Positions 10,520 to 20,864 of a stretch of DNA of 64,000 nt are shown one piece after another. Source of the stretch: Zygnema cylindricum. Its lineage: Eukaryota > Streptophyta > Zygnematophyceae > Zygnematales > Zygnemataceae. Where the stretch lies: NCBI GenBank assembly GCA_037447655.1, contig JBBHKE010000928.1, positions 62,001 to 126,000 on the forward strand. Direction: 5' to 3'. Below the pieces are notes generated by a model that was not told the origin of the DNA, ran no database searches, and saw only the letters and a program-made list of their open reading frames with translations. Made by a program: the position numbers and the translations under genes. The stretch's first letter is position 1. Each line of letters opens with the position of its first letter.

Positions 10520-11496
10520 TCCACTCTTAAATTGGTTCTGTTAAGAAAATTTGGGGTCTTTTATATGACAATGTTGGACGAAATGTCCGCTTTGCTTACA
10601 ATGTGTACAAGAAGCAGTTTTGTCCGACACATTCAGGCATCATGCCCTGTTTTCCCACATCAAAAAAATAATCCATTTCCGAGAGTAACGGGTGGGGTTC
10701 CCATAGGCGGGACTTTAGGAGGCCGGTTGTTAGACCGAGGATTGTTCTATGGTGGGACAATTGGTTCTTTTGGGGTTGTTTTAGGATGGTCATGGGCTTT
10801 TCACCTGCAATTTTGCATTTCATATTCCACAGCATGTTGGGCGGCTTGATCGATTGTAAAATTTAAGCCGTAGGTTTGAGTCAGGTGACTCTAGATAAAT
10901 TTCTTAGATTGAATAGGAAATTGTCCTACGAATTTCTATACAAATTTAGCATCCGAAATTAAGTTCGCCAATGCTTCTCGAAGTGCTTTTATACAAGCGC
11001 GCATGTCAAGAGCGGTCTCTTTTAATTTCCGTTCAAAGTTCATCAACACTCAAACTTGATCAGGGTTTTGCATACGGTACTTCCCGTGCAACATTTCAAA
11101 CATGACTTAGAGCGGTTCCATTATCGTGATTGTCATCTCTGGTCGTGCCGAAATTCTAGCACGTGTGGCAATAGCAAACTGCTGCGGTATTTTTGCAACT
11201 GCTGATGTAATAACATCACTGTTAGGATCAAGGACTTCCGGAATAGCAAGTTGATAGGGACTTTTTGGTTGTCCTATAATAGCAGGACTTCCAGCAAAAG
11301 CAGGAGCAAACTCCGTCATCGCAAGTACGGAATCATATTTGCGAGAATAAAGAGTAAGGGCCGAACCGTGAAGGTAACGGCTTAGAAGAGAGAAAGCAAC
11401 ACCTAGGTCAAACTGATCTTGGCACCGGAATGCAAGATCACGCATTTCGATATCAAATAACATAGGGAAGTCAGATAGAGTCATGGTGTTTTTCAT
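10520..11496 (-). pseudogene. Gag (capsid and nucleocapsid) of Ty3 element G2
   Basis: A 129-codon frame (11496-11107) starts at a Met and is helical. After a stop the frame continues with FERKLKETALDMRACIKALREALANL and VGQFPIQSKKF, typical of a capsid C-terminal half. It then reaches a worn knuckle (CGKTGHDA-stop-MC, about 10660) and a perfect one, CTHCKQSGHFVQHC at about 10612-10571 (C-x2-C-x4-H-x4-C). At least five stops are present. Copia element A begins 35 bp upstream of the first Met (at 11531), so the true N terminus may lie beyond it. Confidence 0.65.
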
Positions 11497-11530
11497 TCTT
11501 GAAAAAAAAAAATCAAGCTGACTCCATTAG

Positions 11531-12401
11531 TGTTCACTGGCTTCTACACCCAGTGAAGATGAAGATGAGGCAGGAGTAGTCATCACAGAATTAACACAAG
11601 CAAGAAGCTCTCACAGATGCTCAAAAAAACATACAACTTTGGAACACAGCCAAAGACAAAATAGGTAACAAAATGGCCTACAAATCTGACATAATGCAGA
11701 TTTTACAAATAGGAACACAAGCGCAAATTTACACAAAAATTTGCAAACATATTTGAGAGAAATTCTCCATCAAAAGATATCAAAATGTTAAAACAAAATT
11801 TGATACAACAAGTTTTTAACTTCTGAAATGGTTAAGTCATATTCTTATACCAAAAATATATATTCTTCTAATTGCTAGCAGCCATTTAATATGCTAACCA
11901 AGCTAAGAAGGCATATCAAGCATACATTAATAATATCTACCAGAGCTAAGGAAGATACCTAAATATGTCAAGGCATGTCATGCAGAATGAATCTAAACTA
12001 AGTCCTTAATCAACAAAACACGCCTATCTACAAAACATGAATATGTTAGGTCACACTATACAGTAAAAAACACGTCGGATAATCATAGATGTGGTCTCGG
12101 CTGACCAGCGTCCGTTAGCAGCAATTCTTTGTCGTCCATCTTTTAGAAGTTTTATCCAAGATGAAACTTTGTGTGACACTTTGGTCTTCACGTGAATCTG
12201 AGTCGTAAAACCTAGTCTTGTGGAGCGTCTCATTTTCTTGTACTGACGTGTGTCCCGAAAGTGTGTTACATTGTGTACTCCTTTCAGTACCCACTGTCAC
12301 ACTAAATCTGGTATATATTGAACCAGACAAAAAAAAATTAAGTACGAAGAAGACACTCCCACTAATACAGGTTGGTAGGACTTAAAGCTTTCAAGACAAA
12401 A
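11531..12401 (-). repeat. 3' LTR of element A
   Basis: 871 bp, aligned along its length with 16498-17376. On the minus strand it begins TTTTGTCTTGAAAGC (first bases altered from TGTTGTTTTGAAAGC) right after the purine tract AAGGGAG. It ends AGCCAGTGAACA. The last 50 or so bases hold an ATG and an in-frame leader (MTTPASSSSSLGVEASE), showing that the LTR includes the gag start. It lies 35 bp upstream of the first Gag Met of element G2. Confidence 0.85.
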
Positions 12402-12413
12402 CTCCCTTAAAGC
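12402..12413 (-). other. Polypurine tract of element A
   Basis: On the minus strand GCTTTAAGGGAG sits directly before the 3' LTR start and about a dozen bases after the end of the RNase H frame. Its place matches the plus-strand primer of LTR retrotransposons. Elements C and D have close relatives (CTTAAGGGGAG and CTTTAGGGGAG) at the same place. Confidence 0.75.
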
Positions 12414-12424
12414 TTTAGACTCCA

Positions 12425-13092
12425 CTAGCCACTAAGACAACATGCTTCCCAACAGAATTTCAATTTTGGTGCAGGTAGGGGTTTTATCATCATATCTGCA
12501 AACATTTCCTCATTAGGTAAGTAGCTAAGCTTCAGAATTCTAGCCATCACCTTTTCCCTCACAAAGTGTAACTTAATATCAATAAAGTTACTTTTATAGT
12601 GATGACTGGGGTTAGACGCAATGGCAATAGCAGCTTGATTGTCACACCATACGACTTGAGGACCAAATTGCATAAATTTCAGTTACTGTAAAAGAGATTT
12701 TACCCAAAGAAGTTCCTTGACAGCTGAGATGGATGCCATGTATTCAGCTTCAATAGTTGATTGAGTAGTCACCTTTTGAAGCTTGTTGGTCCAACAACAA
12801 GTACCATCACCGATCTTCAAAATGAATCTAGTGGTACAACGTTGGCTTGGCATGTCACCAAAACTCGCATCGCTCCAGGTGTTGATTTTCACTTCATCTC
12901 CCTCGAGAGAAAGTTGATATCCCGTGTTCTTGCAAGATATCTGAGAACTCGTTTTGTTGCCTCCCAATCTGATCTCTTTGGGTTTTGAGGGCTTTGGCTC
13001 AAAGCTCCAAGTGGTTCTGCAATGTCAAGACACGTGCATTTCATGAAATTGATAAGACTCCCAACAACTTGTGTATAAGGAATTGTGGACAT
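12425..13092 (-). pseudogene. RNase H domain of element A
   Basis: Three minus-strand frames, 13092-12889, 12967-12683 and 12673-12425, together give the copia RNase H. They include TWSDASFGDMPSQRCTTRF with its first acidic residue, TIEAEYMA with the conserved Glu, WCDNQAAIAIASNPSHH, and NEEMFADMMIKPLPAPKL. In the first segment, GSLINFMKCT...IAEPLGALSQSP is the linker from reverse transcriptase. A stop near 12680 and a frameshift near 12900 break it. The enzyme would remove the RNA strand during reverse transcription. Confidence 0.85.
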
Positions 13093-13099
13093 GAACTTT

Positions 13100-14043
13100 T
13101 ACTCCCGTGGTTCAATGTCTTCTTCGAGTAGCATTCCTCCATCTGTCTCCTTTCCTTCGAATTTTTGCCTCAACTCCATAGGGGTGGCACTCCACTATGC
13201 CTCTGCCATGCCAAATCTTCCAAGTACAATTCCAATGGCCTCTCTCTGAGTGAGATAAATCATCCTCTTATTCCTATTTCTCTCTACCTAAATGCCTAGG
13301 ATATACTTTGCCTCACTTAAGTCCTTCATCTCAAACGTGGCATTCAAAGCTGCTTTTACCTTATTTATCTCATTCATAGATTTAATGATAAGCAACAGAT
13401 CATCCACATATACTGCTACATAGATCACACCATCCTCTCCTTCCATGACATAAACACAGTGATTTGAGCTGATCTTTGTGAAACCGAGACTGGTTAGAAA
13501 CTCATCTAACTTTATATTCCACTATGGTGGAGCCTGTTTCAATCCATACAGTGATTTTTACAGTTTACAGACTAGATTTTCCTTTCTTTCTCTGCATAAC
13601 CTTCAAGTTTTTTCATATAAATCACTTCATTCAAGTCTCCATGCAAGAAAGCAGTTTTAACATCCATTTGATGCAACTCCATATTTTCAATTGCAATTAA
13701 GGACAACAAGACTCTAACAGTAAGAAACTTGACATCATGAGAGAGTTTCCTCATAGTCTATTCTCTCCTTCTGACTAAAGCCCTTCGGAACCAACCGAGC
13801 TTTATACCTTTCAATGGCGGTGTCTGAATTGAGCTTCACTTTGAAGACCCACTTACAGCCAATGGCTTTCTGATCAGGTGGAAGCTCCACAAGCTCCAAC
13901 GTTTGAGCTTCCATAATGGACTCCATCTCATCATTTGCAGTTGTAATCCATTGATCCTTTTCAAGAACACAAAATGCCTCATGAATTGTAAGAGGCTCCC
14001 CAGTACTTGCACAAAAACCATATTGAACATGTTCTCCCCTCAA
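13100..14043 (-). pseudogene. Reverse transcriptase of element A
   Basis: The frame 14043-13735 covers the start of the copia domain (EAFCVLEKDQWITTANDEM, then KWVFKVKLNSD and ERYKARLVPKGFSQKE). The frame 13754-13572 gives MELHQMDVKTAFLHGDLNEV, which holds the first catalytic Asp. Downstream, worn sequence still spells AVYVDDLLL around 13400. Stops and frameshifts are frequent between 13570 and 13100. Its closest relatives in the window are elements C and D, which share nearly the same motifs. Confidence 0.85.
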
Positions 14044-14372
14044 GCGAGAAATTTGTCTTTTTCCCTCGGAAAATCTGAGGCTCGAATTGTTAGATGTCGA
14101 ATTCGATTTTGGGTTCGATCAAGATGTGTGTCAGTTGCTCTTTGTTGTTCAGTAGCTGGTTTTACTCCAATATTTTGCACTCCAGTAGAAAAAGAAGTTG
14201 AAGTTGCCGAAGATTGAAAAGGAATCTGATCCAATATGACATTTTCCTGCAGTTTTTCTTTCTATTCATTTTCATCCATACTAAATACGTCTATGGACTC
14301 ACTCTCATCCTTCACCTGAATAATTCTGGCAACCTGGATGGTATGTTTTCAAAGGACAATAAACTCTGTATC

Positions 14373-15419
14373 CTACAGATTCATCATCATATCCCATGAA
14401 TATTTCTGTTTAGATTTTGGACTCAATTTCCAGTAAGTTAAGTTATCCAGAACAAAAAATTTGCTACCAAAAACTCTAAAGTGACTAACATCTAGTTTTT
14501 TTCTAGTCCACACTTCATAAAGTGTCTTTCCTTGAACAGATCTAGTTTTTAATCTATTCCTAATATAGGCTGCAGTTTGGTAAGCTTCATCCCAAAACTT
14601 AGTGTATATTCCTTTATCCGCCATCATAGATTTAATACTCTCAGTTAGAGTTTTATTTAGCCTTTCGGCGACTCTATTTTGCTCGGGAGTATATGGAACT
14701 GTATACTGATGAGAGATACTCTTTTCTCTTGAATAAACAAGAAACTCATTGGAAGTATATTCACCTCCATTATCAGATCTTAAGGAAAGAATGGATCTAC
14801 CATGAAGCTTTTTTGACCATATCCGAAAGTGTTGGAAGTGGGTGAAGACCTCCTTTTTCTCCTTCATGAAATAGATCTTGTTGAATTTGGAGAAGTTGTC
14901 TGTGAATTTAATAAAGTATTTGCTGCTAGAAAGAGATGGTATTTTGGAGGGTCCCCACACATCTGAATAAAAAAACTCCAAGAGATTAGTTGCTCTAAAA
15001 TCTGCGGCTTGAGGTAAGGGAAGTTTGTGAAGCTTACCCAAAGCACAACCATCACAAATATTTGACTGTTGCTGACCAAGTTTAACTCCTTCTACCATAT
15101 CATTCTTTACCATCTTTTCGAGCCTCTCGTTATGAACATGACCCAATCTTTTATGCCACAAAACATTATCAGATAAGACACTGGAGTAAGCAAAGGAAGT
15201 TGTATTCACCGGGTCCATCCGGTACAACTTTTTAGGGCCTCTAGTTCCCACTACAGCTACCCTTCCGTCTTTGCTGACTAGTTTTTTTCCTTGCTTCTGA
15301 AGTATTTCAAAGCCTCTACTTTTTGCAACTGATGTAGAAAACAAATTGTTTTTAAATTGAGAGACATACAGCACATTATAGAGAGTTCTAAGAACTGCCT
15401 TGCCATCTATCTCACACAT
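14373..15419 (-). pseudogene. GAG-pre-integrase and integrase of element A
   Basis: A 348-codon open frame. Residues about 85-140 are the zinc-binding pre-integrase region (LWHKRLGHVHNERLEKMV, then CDGCALGKLHKLP). The catalytic core follows with YSDVWGPSK (first Asp), SLRSDNGGEY (second Asp) and PYTPEQNRVAERLN (Glu), then VSHFRVFGSKFF and the end of the core. The usual Gly after EQN is Arg here. The frame ends at a stop at 14373 before the C-terminal tail. It is the best-preserved frame of element A. The protein would insert cDNA into the host chromosome. Confidence 0.88.
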
Positions 15420-15434
15420 AAGGATGATAGTCCC

Positions 15435-15913
15435 TTAGGCTTTTGCTTCAACTGTGGCACCACAAGCATAATAGATTTGTCTAGTGGGGATAGGTTGCAG
15501 ATTTGTGAAAGAGGCCTTATTCCAGCACATATGAGAAGAGCTTCCAGAGTCAATGATCCATCCGTGGTCTTTTTCTCCCTCTATCAGTTTCGCAAGAGCG
15601 AAGAACTGTTTGTCGTCAGTTTTTGGAAAACTAACAACATCCGCCACATTTTTCTTGATGACCGGCTCCGGATGGGGTGTGTCAGCTGAAAATGCCTCAG
15701 TTTTGGAAGGGGGTGGCGGTGGTGTAAAAGGTGGCCTTTGTGGTATGTAGATCCCTTTTGGCCTCCATCCATTTTTGAAAACACATGTCTCACAAGCTTT
15801 GAGAAACTTAGGACATTGTTTGTACAGATGTCCTTAACTGTAACAATAGACACACTTGTTATAAGATTGAAAACCTTGATAACCCTGAGATCTATTTCCT
15901 TAATACTGAACAT
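15435..15913 (-). pseudogene. Zinc knuckle and aspartic protease of element A
   Basis: The minus strand from about 15860 encodes CVYCYS-stop-GHLYKQC, a copia nucleocapsid knuckle with one codon turned into a stop. A Pro-rich linker follows and then, in the 70-codon frame 15647-15435, HGWIIDSGSSSHMCWNKASF. The DSGSS motif is the active site of copia proteases, which cut the polyprotein. The frame stops before the pre-integrase region starts at 15419. Confidence 0.82.
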
Positions 15914-16553
15914 TAAAAGGTACAGAAGGAATTTCTTGGATTAAGAGCTATAACTATTGACTCTTCCTCTAAGATTAGTTATATAGTTGTGGCTAAATTC
16001 TAGGCTGATTTATCCAACTTTTTTAGATTTGCTGAGGCTTCTTTATATTCTTTAGGAAGGCCTCTCATAAAAATCATAGCCTAATGATAAGGAGAGAAGT
16101 TTCCCCCTGAACATGCATTCTCTGTCAACAAATGTCTAAGTCCTTTACAATATTCAGCCATGCTACCACCTGTATACCCATAGTCCGAAATGTTCCCATC
16201 TGTAGTAATCTCATGCTGAGCATTAGCTTTCAAATAGATAGTTTTCAGTGATGTCCAGATTTTTGACGCCTTTTTCATCTTGATATATGACATAAGTAAA
16301 TCCTCTAAAATCATTAATTTAAAATATGCAAAGCTTGCTGATTTTTCCCACTAGAGGATGCATCAGTTTCAGCAAGACTGCCATCAACTACATTAAACAG
16401 TTTAACCTGAGGAAAATAAGACTCAACCAAATCAGACCAATAAAGGTATTTTCTTCCATCAAAGACTGGCATCCATGAGGGCGGGCCCGTAACCTTTTGT
16501 TTTGTGGCTACTACACCCACTAAAGATGAAGATGGGGTATAATTATTCATCAC
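15914..16553 (-). pseudogene. Gag of element A
   Basis: It starts at ATG 16553, inside the 5' LTR. The frame 16553-16314 has KVTGPPSWMPVFDGRKYLYW, matching the starts of Gag in elements B, C and D. After a stop, 16314-16081 continues with LEDLLMSYIKMKKASKIWTS and YTGGSMAEYCKGLRHLL, the usual copia Gag (UBN2-type) helices. The frame breaks again before the zinc knuckle at 15860. Gag forms the virus-like particle around the element's RNA. Confidence 0.8.
16480..16497 (-). other. Primer binding site of element A (half-tRNA type)
   Basis: On the minus strand AAAGGTTACGGGCCCGCC follows the LTR end directly. It resembles the complement of the anticodon arm of plant initiator tRNA-Met (GGGTTATGGGCCCACC), differing at about three places. 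It does not match the tRNA 3' end. The same bases encode KVTGPP of Gag. The tRNA sequence is from general knowledge and the role is inferred. Confidence 0.55.
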
Positions 16554-17376
16554 AAAAGTAATACAAGCAAGAAGCTCTCACAGATGCTCAGAAAAACATA
16601 CAACTTTGGAACACAACCAAAGACAAAATAGGAAACCAAATGGCCTACAAATCTGACATAATGCAGATTATACAAATAGGAACACAAATGCAAATTTACA
16701 CAAAAATCTGCAAATAGATATGAGAGAAATTCTCAGTCAAAAGATACCAAAATGCTAAAGCATAATTTGATACAACAAGATCCTAACTTCTAAAATGGTT
16801 AAGTCCTATTCTTATACCAAAAATACATATTCTTCTAATTGCTAGCAGCCATTTAATATCCTAACCAAGATAACAAGGCATACGAGCCATGCATTAGTAA
16901 TATCTACCAGAGCTAAGGAAGATACCTGAATATGTCAAGGTATGTCATGCAACATGAATCTAAAATGAGTCCTTAATCAACAAAGCACGCCTATGTACAA
17001 AACAAGAATATGTTACGTCACACTATAATGTACAAAACACGTCGGATAATCATAGATGTGGTCTCGGCTGACCAGTGTCCGTTAGCAGCAATTCTTCGCC
17101 GTCCATCTTTTAGAAAATTCATTCAAGATGAAACTTTGTGTGACACTTTGGTCTTCAGGTGAATCTGAGTCGTAGAACCGAATCTTGTGGAGCGTCTCAT
17201 CTTCTTGTATTGACGCGTGTCCCGAAAGTGTGTTTCATCGTGTACTCCTTTCACTGTCTACTGTCACACTAAATCTGGTATATATTGAACCAAACTTCAA
17301 CAAAATAAATAAAGAACCAAGAAGACACTCCCGTCACATATGAGGCTTATTGAGGACTAAAGCTTTCAAAACAACA
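16498..17376 (-). repeat. 5' LTR of element A
   Basis: 879 bp. On the minus strand it starts TGTTGTTTTGAAAGCTTT and ends GCCACAAAACA. It matches 11531-12401 and, inverted, 7259-8100. TTTTTGGTATAAGAATAGG near 16817 looks like a worn tRNA 3'-end primer site but lies well inside the LTR. The gag ATG at 16553 is inside the LTR. The bases just outside (minus CTAAGGGAGGGG, 17388-17377) form a purine tract, as if another internal region had once ended here. Confidence 0.8.
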
Positions 17377-17930
17377 CCCCTCCCTTAGATGTGGAAGCCA
17401 TGTCCACTACTGGGATTGGCGGGGCTAATAATGAATTTGAAATTTGCGGAAACCAAAAAGATAATGAATTGGAATCCGCCCCGTCAAGGGAATCGTGGTC
17501 AGATTCTTCCTCAAAAAGTGTGGAAAAAACTAATGATAAAGAAGATACGGAGGTGAGAGGCGATCGAACTGAAGGAGGAATTTGACCTGAGATATCCCAA
17601 GAAAGATGGTCCAAAAGACTAGGTAACTTTGATGGTCCAAAAGACTAGGTAACTTTGATGGTCCTGATTCTGTAGGCCTAAACAAGGCCGACGATCGGGT
17701 AGTTCCGAAAGGATAATAGAGATTATCCCAATCGGTGGGCATAAGAAGGATACAACCGAATGACGACCAGATAGATACGAGATGCTTCAAATGCCAGGCC
17801 CCACCACTCACTTCTCCAATCAGCCACTCAATCTCTAACACGGCCGCGACGGCCAGATCTAGAAATGAGTCGTATTACCGAAATCTTCTACCATGCAAAC
17901 AAGGGGGCAAGGCCAAAGGACCAGATTTAT
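17377..17930 (-). other. Possible upstream part of G2 Gag, with a short tandem duplication
   Basis: Two overlapping minus-strand frames, 17841-17530 and 17614-17366, are acidic and Ser/Pro-rich, and the second ends PPIPVVDMASTSKG near the element A boundary. Their place on the far side of element A suggests the Gag leader of G2, but no domain is recognised. The plus-strand frame 17391-17585 is also open and is an alternative. At 17605-17656 a 26-bp unit (GATGGTCCAAAAGACTAGGT and so on) occurs twice in tandem. Confidence 0.3.
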
Positions 17931-19547
17931 AAAGGCAAATAACTTACTATCCAACAACCACAAGTGCATATCTAAAGCGGCACAATTCACAAAAGAACTA
18001 ACCAATGCCACCAATGGCAAGATCTAAGGAAAAAATCCCACACCAAGCAAAGCAAACTCAGCCAAGGTCACTCAGGGTCAGATAGCAAGCATGGAAAGCT
18101 GGAAAAATGCAATGCTCAATATGAGTGGATTCGAGCAAATCCACTCCAATCTCGTTCCCTCTAACGATCATCCAACTATCCTACCATGCTCCTGGACCGA
18201 CAAGGCATTGTGATATTTACATAACACTTTTTACAATCTGGTGAGTGTCAAAAACTGCAACTGATCGCTACAGCTGAATCGCTACAGCTGAAGTTTTGCA
18301 GAGCTTCACTTTCCAATCCGCTCCACGATCACCACTCGCTTAGAAATCTGGTAGATAAAAACCTCCCCACAAAATAAATAAAAGAGAACAATGACCAAGT
18401 GACAATACAAATAAATACCTCTAACTGAAAATGACCCAACTGAAATAATTACCTGGATCCAATCTCAATCACATAAAATTCTAACTGTAAGATTCAAAAA
18501 CAAAGGTAAATGAAACACTGAAGGACACCTGGATGGACTTAGAGTTCCGCAATCTTAGCCAATTTCAGGATTGTCCACAAAAGGGGAAACTGGGATATTT
18601 TAGGGTAAGGAAGCGAATAATGAAAACATAAATACTACTATAAAAAATATATATATATATATATATATTTAAATCAAACTGAAAGAGAAGTTCAAACTGA
18701 AAAAGGAAATATATTTAAAAAAAATCTAAAAGATACAAACAGCCTCTAAAACTTGGGGACAGTAAACTCAAAATTGAAAGTATAGATTTTTTTTAAATAG
18801 TTTTTTTTTTTAAATTTTAACATAAGAAAACTGAAATTGAAATAAAAAAAACAAGAGAGAAAAGAGTTTATTTCAGAATACAGGAATACTATGCCGATGG
18901 ATAGCCACTAGGCTCCACGGTCTAAATGTATCCCTTATAAGAGTTAAGTTTAAGATTTCCAAAGAAATAAAATTTCAACAAAAACAAGAGATACAACAAA
19001 AGAGAAATACAACAATCCAACAATAGCAATCTGAATCCGAGAAAACCGGATTTCAGCAAGCCACAAAAGAACATCAAGAAAAGACGACAAAGATGCAGAA
19101 TAGGAGGTCAAACCCTAATTCACAGAATGCATTCACGAGGGTTCAAACACAGTTTGAGAAAGTTGGCTGTGACCGAATCCACACTAAAAGAGTTTGATGA
19201 AGGGAAACCATGCGGACTTTGGCGTGAGCCAAGTGAATTAAATTGTAGGTCTTAAACAAGAGAGTGTAATAGTGAGGCGAGAGACTAGATGCTAACAAGC
19301 TGCAAGATGAAAACGCCTTACAGAAAGCTTTGATAATTCGTAGAGACAACTAAGGAAAATGACAACGATAGAAAAACTGCAGAAATCTTCGAAAAACAAT
19401 TCGTGTACTCTAAAATTATGAGAGTACAAAGCTAACTTCCTTGGCTTAGTATTAACCTCGACTAATTACAACTAACCAATAGCGTAAGGGTATATTTCTC
19501 TATAACATGCGCCTACTTTGGGTCCTGGCCAATAGGTGACCAGGATC
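17931..19547. other. AT-rich stretch with no recognisable gene
   Basis: No coding signal is seen. An (AT)n run lies at 18648-18668 and A-rich tracts follow to about 18860. The minus strand from about 19480 downward could be LTR or leader sequence of element G2, since it lies upstream of its possible Gag leader, but no second copy is available in the window to test this. Confidence 0.5.
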
Positions 19548-19605
19548 GCATGCCTACATTACAAAATTCACAGTCCGCATGCCTACATTACAAAATTCAC
19601 AGTCC
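19548..19605. repeat. Tandem duplication, 29-bp unit
   Basis: Two adjacent, apparently identical copies (19548-19576 and 19577-19605) of a unit starting GCATGCCTACATTACAAAAT. They lie just before the left end of a MITE, so they may mark a slippage or repair event at the insertion. Confidence 0.85.
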
Positions 19606-19607
19606 GC

Positions 19608-20400
19608 AGACTAAGGGTACATCCCTATGTAAGCGATACTTTGAAAAAAATATGGACTGTAGTGGAGTATTCCGACTACTTTGAAAAGCGTCCCTATGTG
19701 CGAAAATGAAATCGAAACTTTAAAATGTGACGGGTGTAGATGTGGGTAACAACTTGCGGCGATTGGAAACGACCACAAAACTTACAATGACTGATGACGT
19801 ACGCAAAAACAGTACTACGGTTGTAAACGTCTATAATGCACGCGACAATTAGTGACGTCTTAAAAAGTAACGACGAGGTACACGTCTACAATGACAAATG
19901 GTGTTCAACTGTTCACAACTCTCGCGACATCACGTGACATCGTGATGTTGACCGTGACATTGTAGACAAGCTACTCGGCGAATTTCACCTTGGGCGAAAT
20001 GACGCTGGTTGCGAAAGACCCCTGGAAAAACGTACAGTTCGCAAAACGACAAATTGTTTTTTTTTTATCCACCTAAAATTTTTCCACGCGTGTGGTACGT
20101 GCGTGGGCCGATTTCCATTCGTTGTTTGAGCTGTACTTTCTCTAAAAATCACCTCACGAGGTGATTTTTGATAAAGTTTTTTGACTTGTTGGATTCTCTT
20201 GCTCGTGGGTCGAAAAAAGAAAAACGCCAAAATTTGTTAATATGACGACAAACATGAAGTACATTCAAAGAATCGACTTGACGTTTGCTGTACTTTTCAA
20301 GACTTGATTTTTTTGTAGGGCAAAAGTTTTTCTTGTACAGAACTGCGTTTTGGGTGAAAACGACAAAATAAAGTCGATACCTTAACACATGGGGACGTAC
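19608..20400. mobile_element. MITE of family Y
   Basis: The left end AAGGGTACATCCCTATGTAA is roughly the inverse of the right end (AACACATGGGGACGTACATT). Both match the ends of the copies at 56683-57453 and, on the right only, 63343. About 790 bp, non-coding. An internal stretch, TCACCTCACGAGGTGATTTT near 20150, forms a perfect short hairpin. Superfamily is unassigned; ends flanked by TTA or TAA would fit PIF/Harbinger. Confidence 0.55.
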
Positions 20401-20750
20401 ATTAAAACCCTTCCTAATCTACATGGAAATGTGTGAATCTACAAGCATTCACGACTTAAGTTTATTCAATCACGTCGCGATGTTAGAGCTGGCAGTCTGC
20501 TCGTCCGTACGTCTGGTAAAAGGTCCGGATGCTACATTTTTGTAATAGGTACACTTTCACGTTGACGCCCGAGATGTTTCCTCGCGTGAACACTCAAATT
20601 CGTCGTCAGCAAAAATCACGGGAAATGTAAGTATGTACGGTCCTGCAAAACCCAAATCATACACAAATACAAATTAGTGTGGAGGCCGCCCGTCCTAACA
20701 CCTAAATATGAACAAGAAAAGTGTCGACGAGATACGGCATGACATGGTTG

Positions 20751-20830
20751 TAAATGGGTATAAATGGGTACAAATGAGTTTAAATGGGTGTAAATGGATA
20801 TTAATGGATATACATGGGTACAAATGGGTA
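20751..20830. repeat. Minisatellite, unit near TAAATGGGTA
   Basis: About eight imperfect 10-bp units (TAAATGGGTA, TAAATGGGTG, CAAATGAGTT and similar) in tandem. It is non-coding and sits just left of a family X MITE. Confidence 0.9.
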
Positions 20831-20864
20831 TACGCTTTTGGGTGAAGGAAATGCTCGGAGAGTC

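Larger units (their letters stand above)
11531..17376 (-). mobile_element. Ty1/copia element A
   Basis: It has two LTRs in the same orientation (16498-17376 and 11531-12401). Between them on the minus strand are gag with a zinc knuckle, protease, GAG-pre-integrase, integrase, reverse transcriptase and RNase H in copia order, with a purine tract (12413-12402) before the 3' LTR. Flanks are ATTAG on the left and CCCCT on the right, so no target duplication is seen. The right flank also holds a purine run on the minus strand just before the 5' LTR. The element may therefore be a recombinant between two copies. It is not autonomous. Confidence 0.85.
5824..17930 (-). mobile_element. Ty3/gypsy element G2 carrying a cytosine methyltransferase domain, interrupted
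   Basis: Read on the minus strand, the order is a possible Gag leader (17.9-17.4 kb), Gag with zinc knuckles (11.5-10.5), an unknown protein (10.3-9.8), a C5 methyltransferase-like domain (9.81-9.30 and 7.26-6.89), a pol linker (6.8-6.3) and reverse transcriptase (6.3-5.8). Two copia insertions split it: 7259-9295 and 11531-17376. The methyltransferase motifs resume in the right order across the first insertion, which shows the pieces were once one element. RNase H, integrase and LTRs are not recognisable. Every part is frameshifted. Confidence 0.6.

Noticed and set aside
10313-10849. 178-codon plus-strand open frame
   Set aside because: It lies opposite the Gag and zinc-knuckle region of element G2, which has recognisable motifs on the minus strand. 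The plus-strand translation has no domain.
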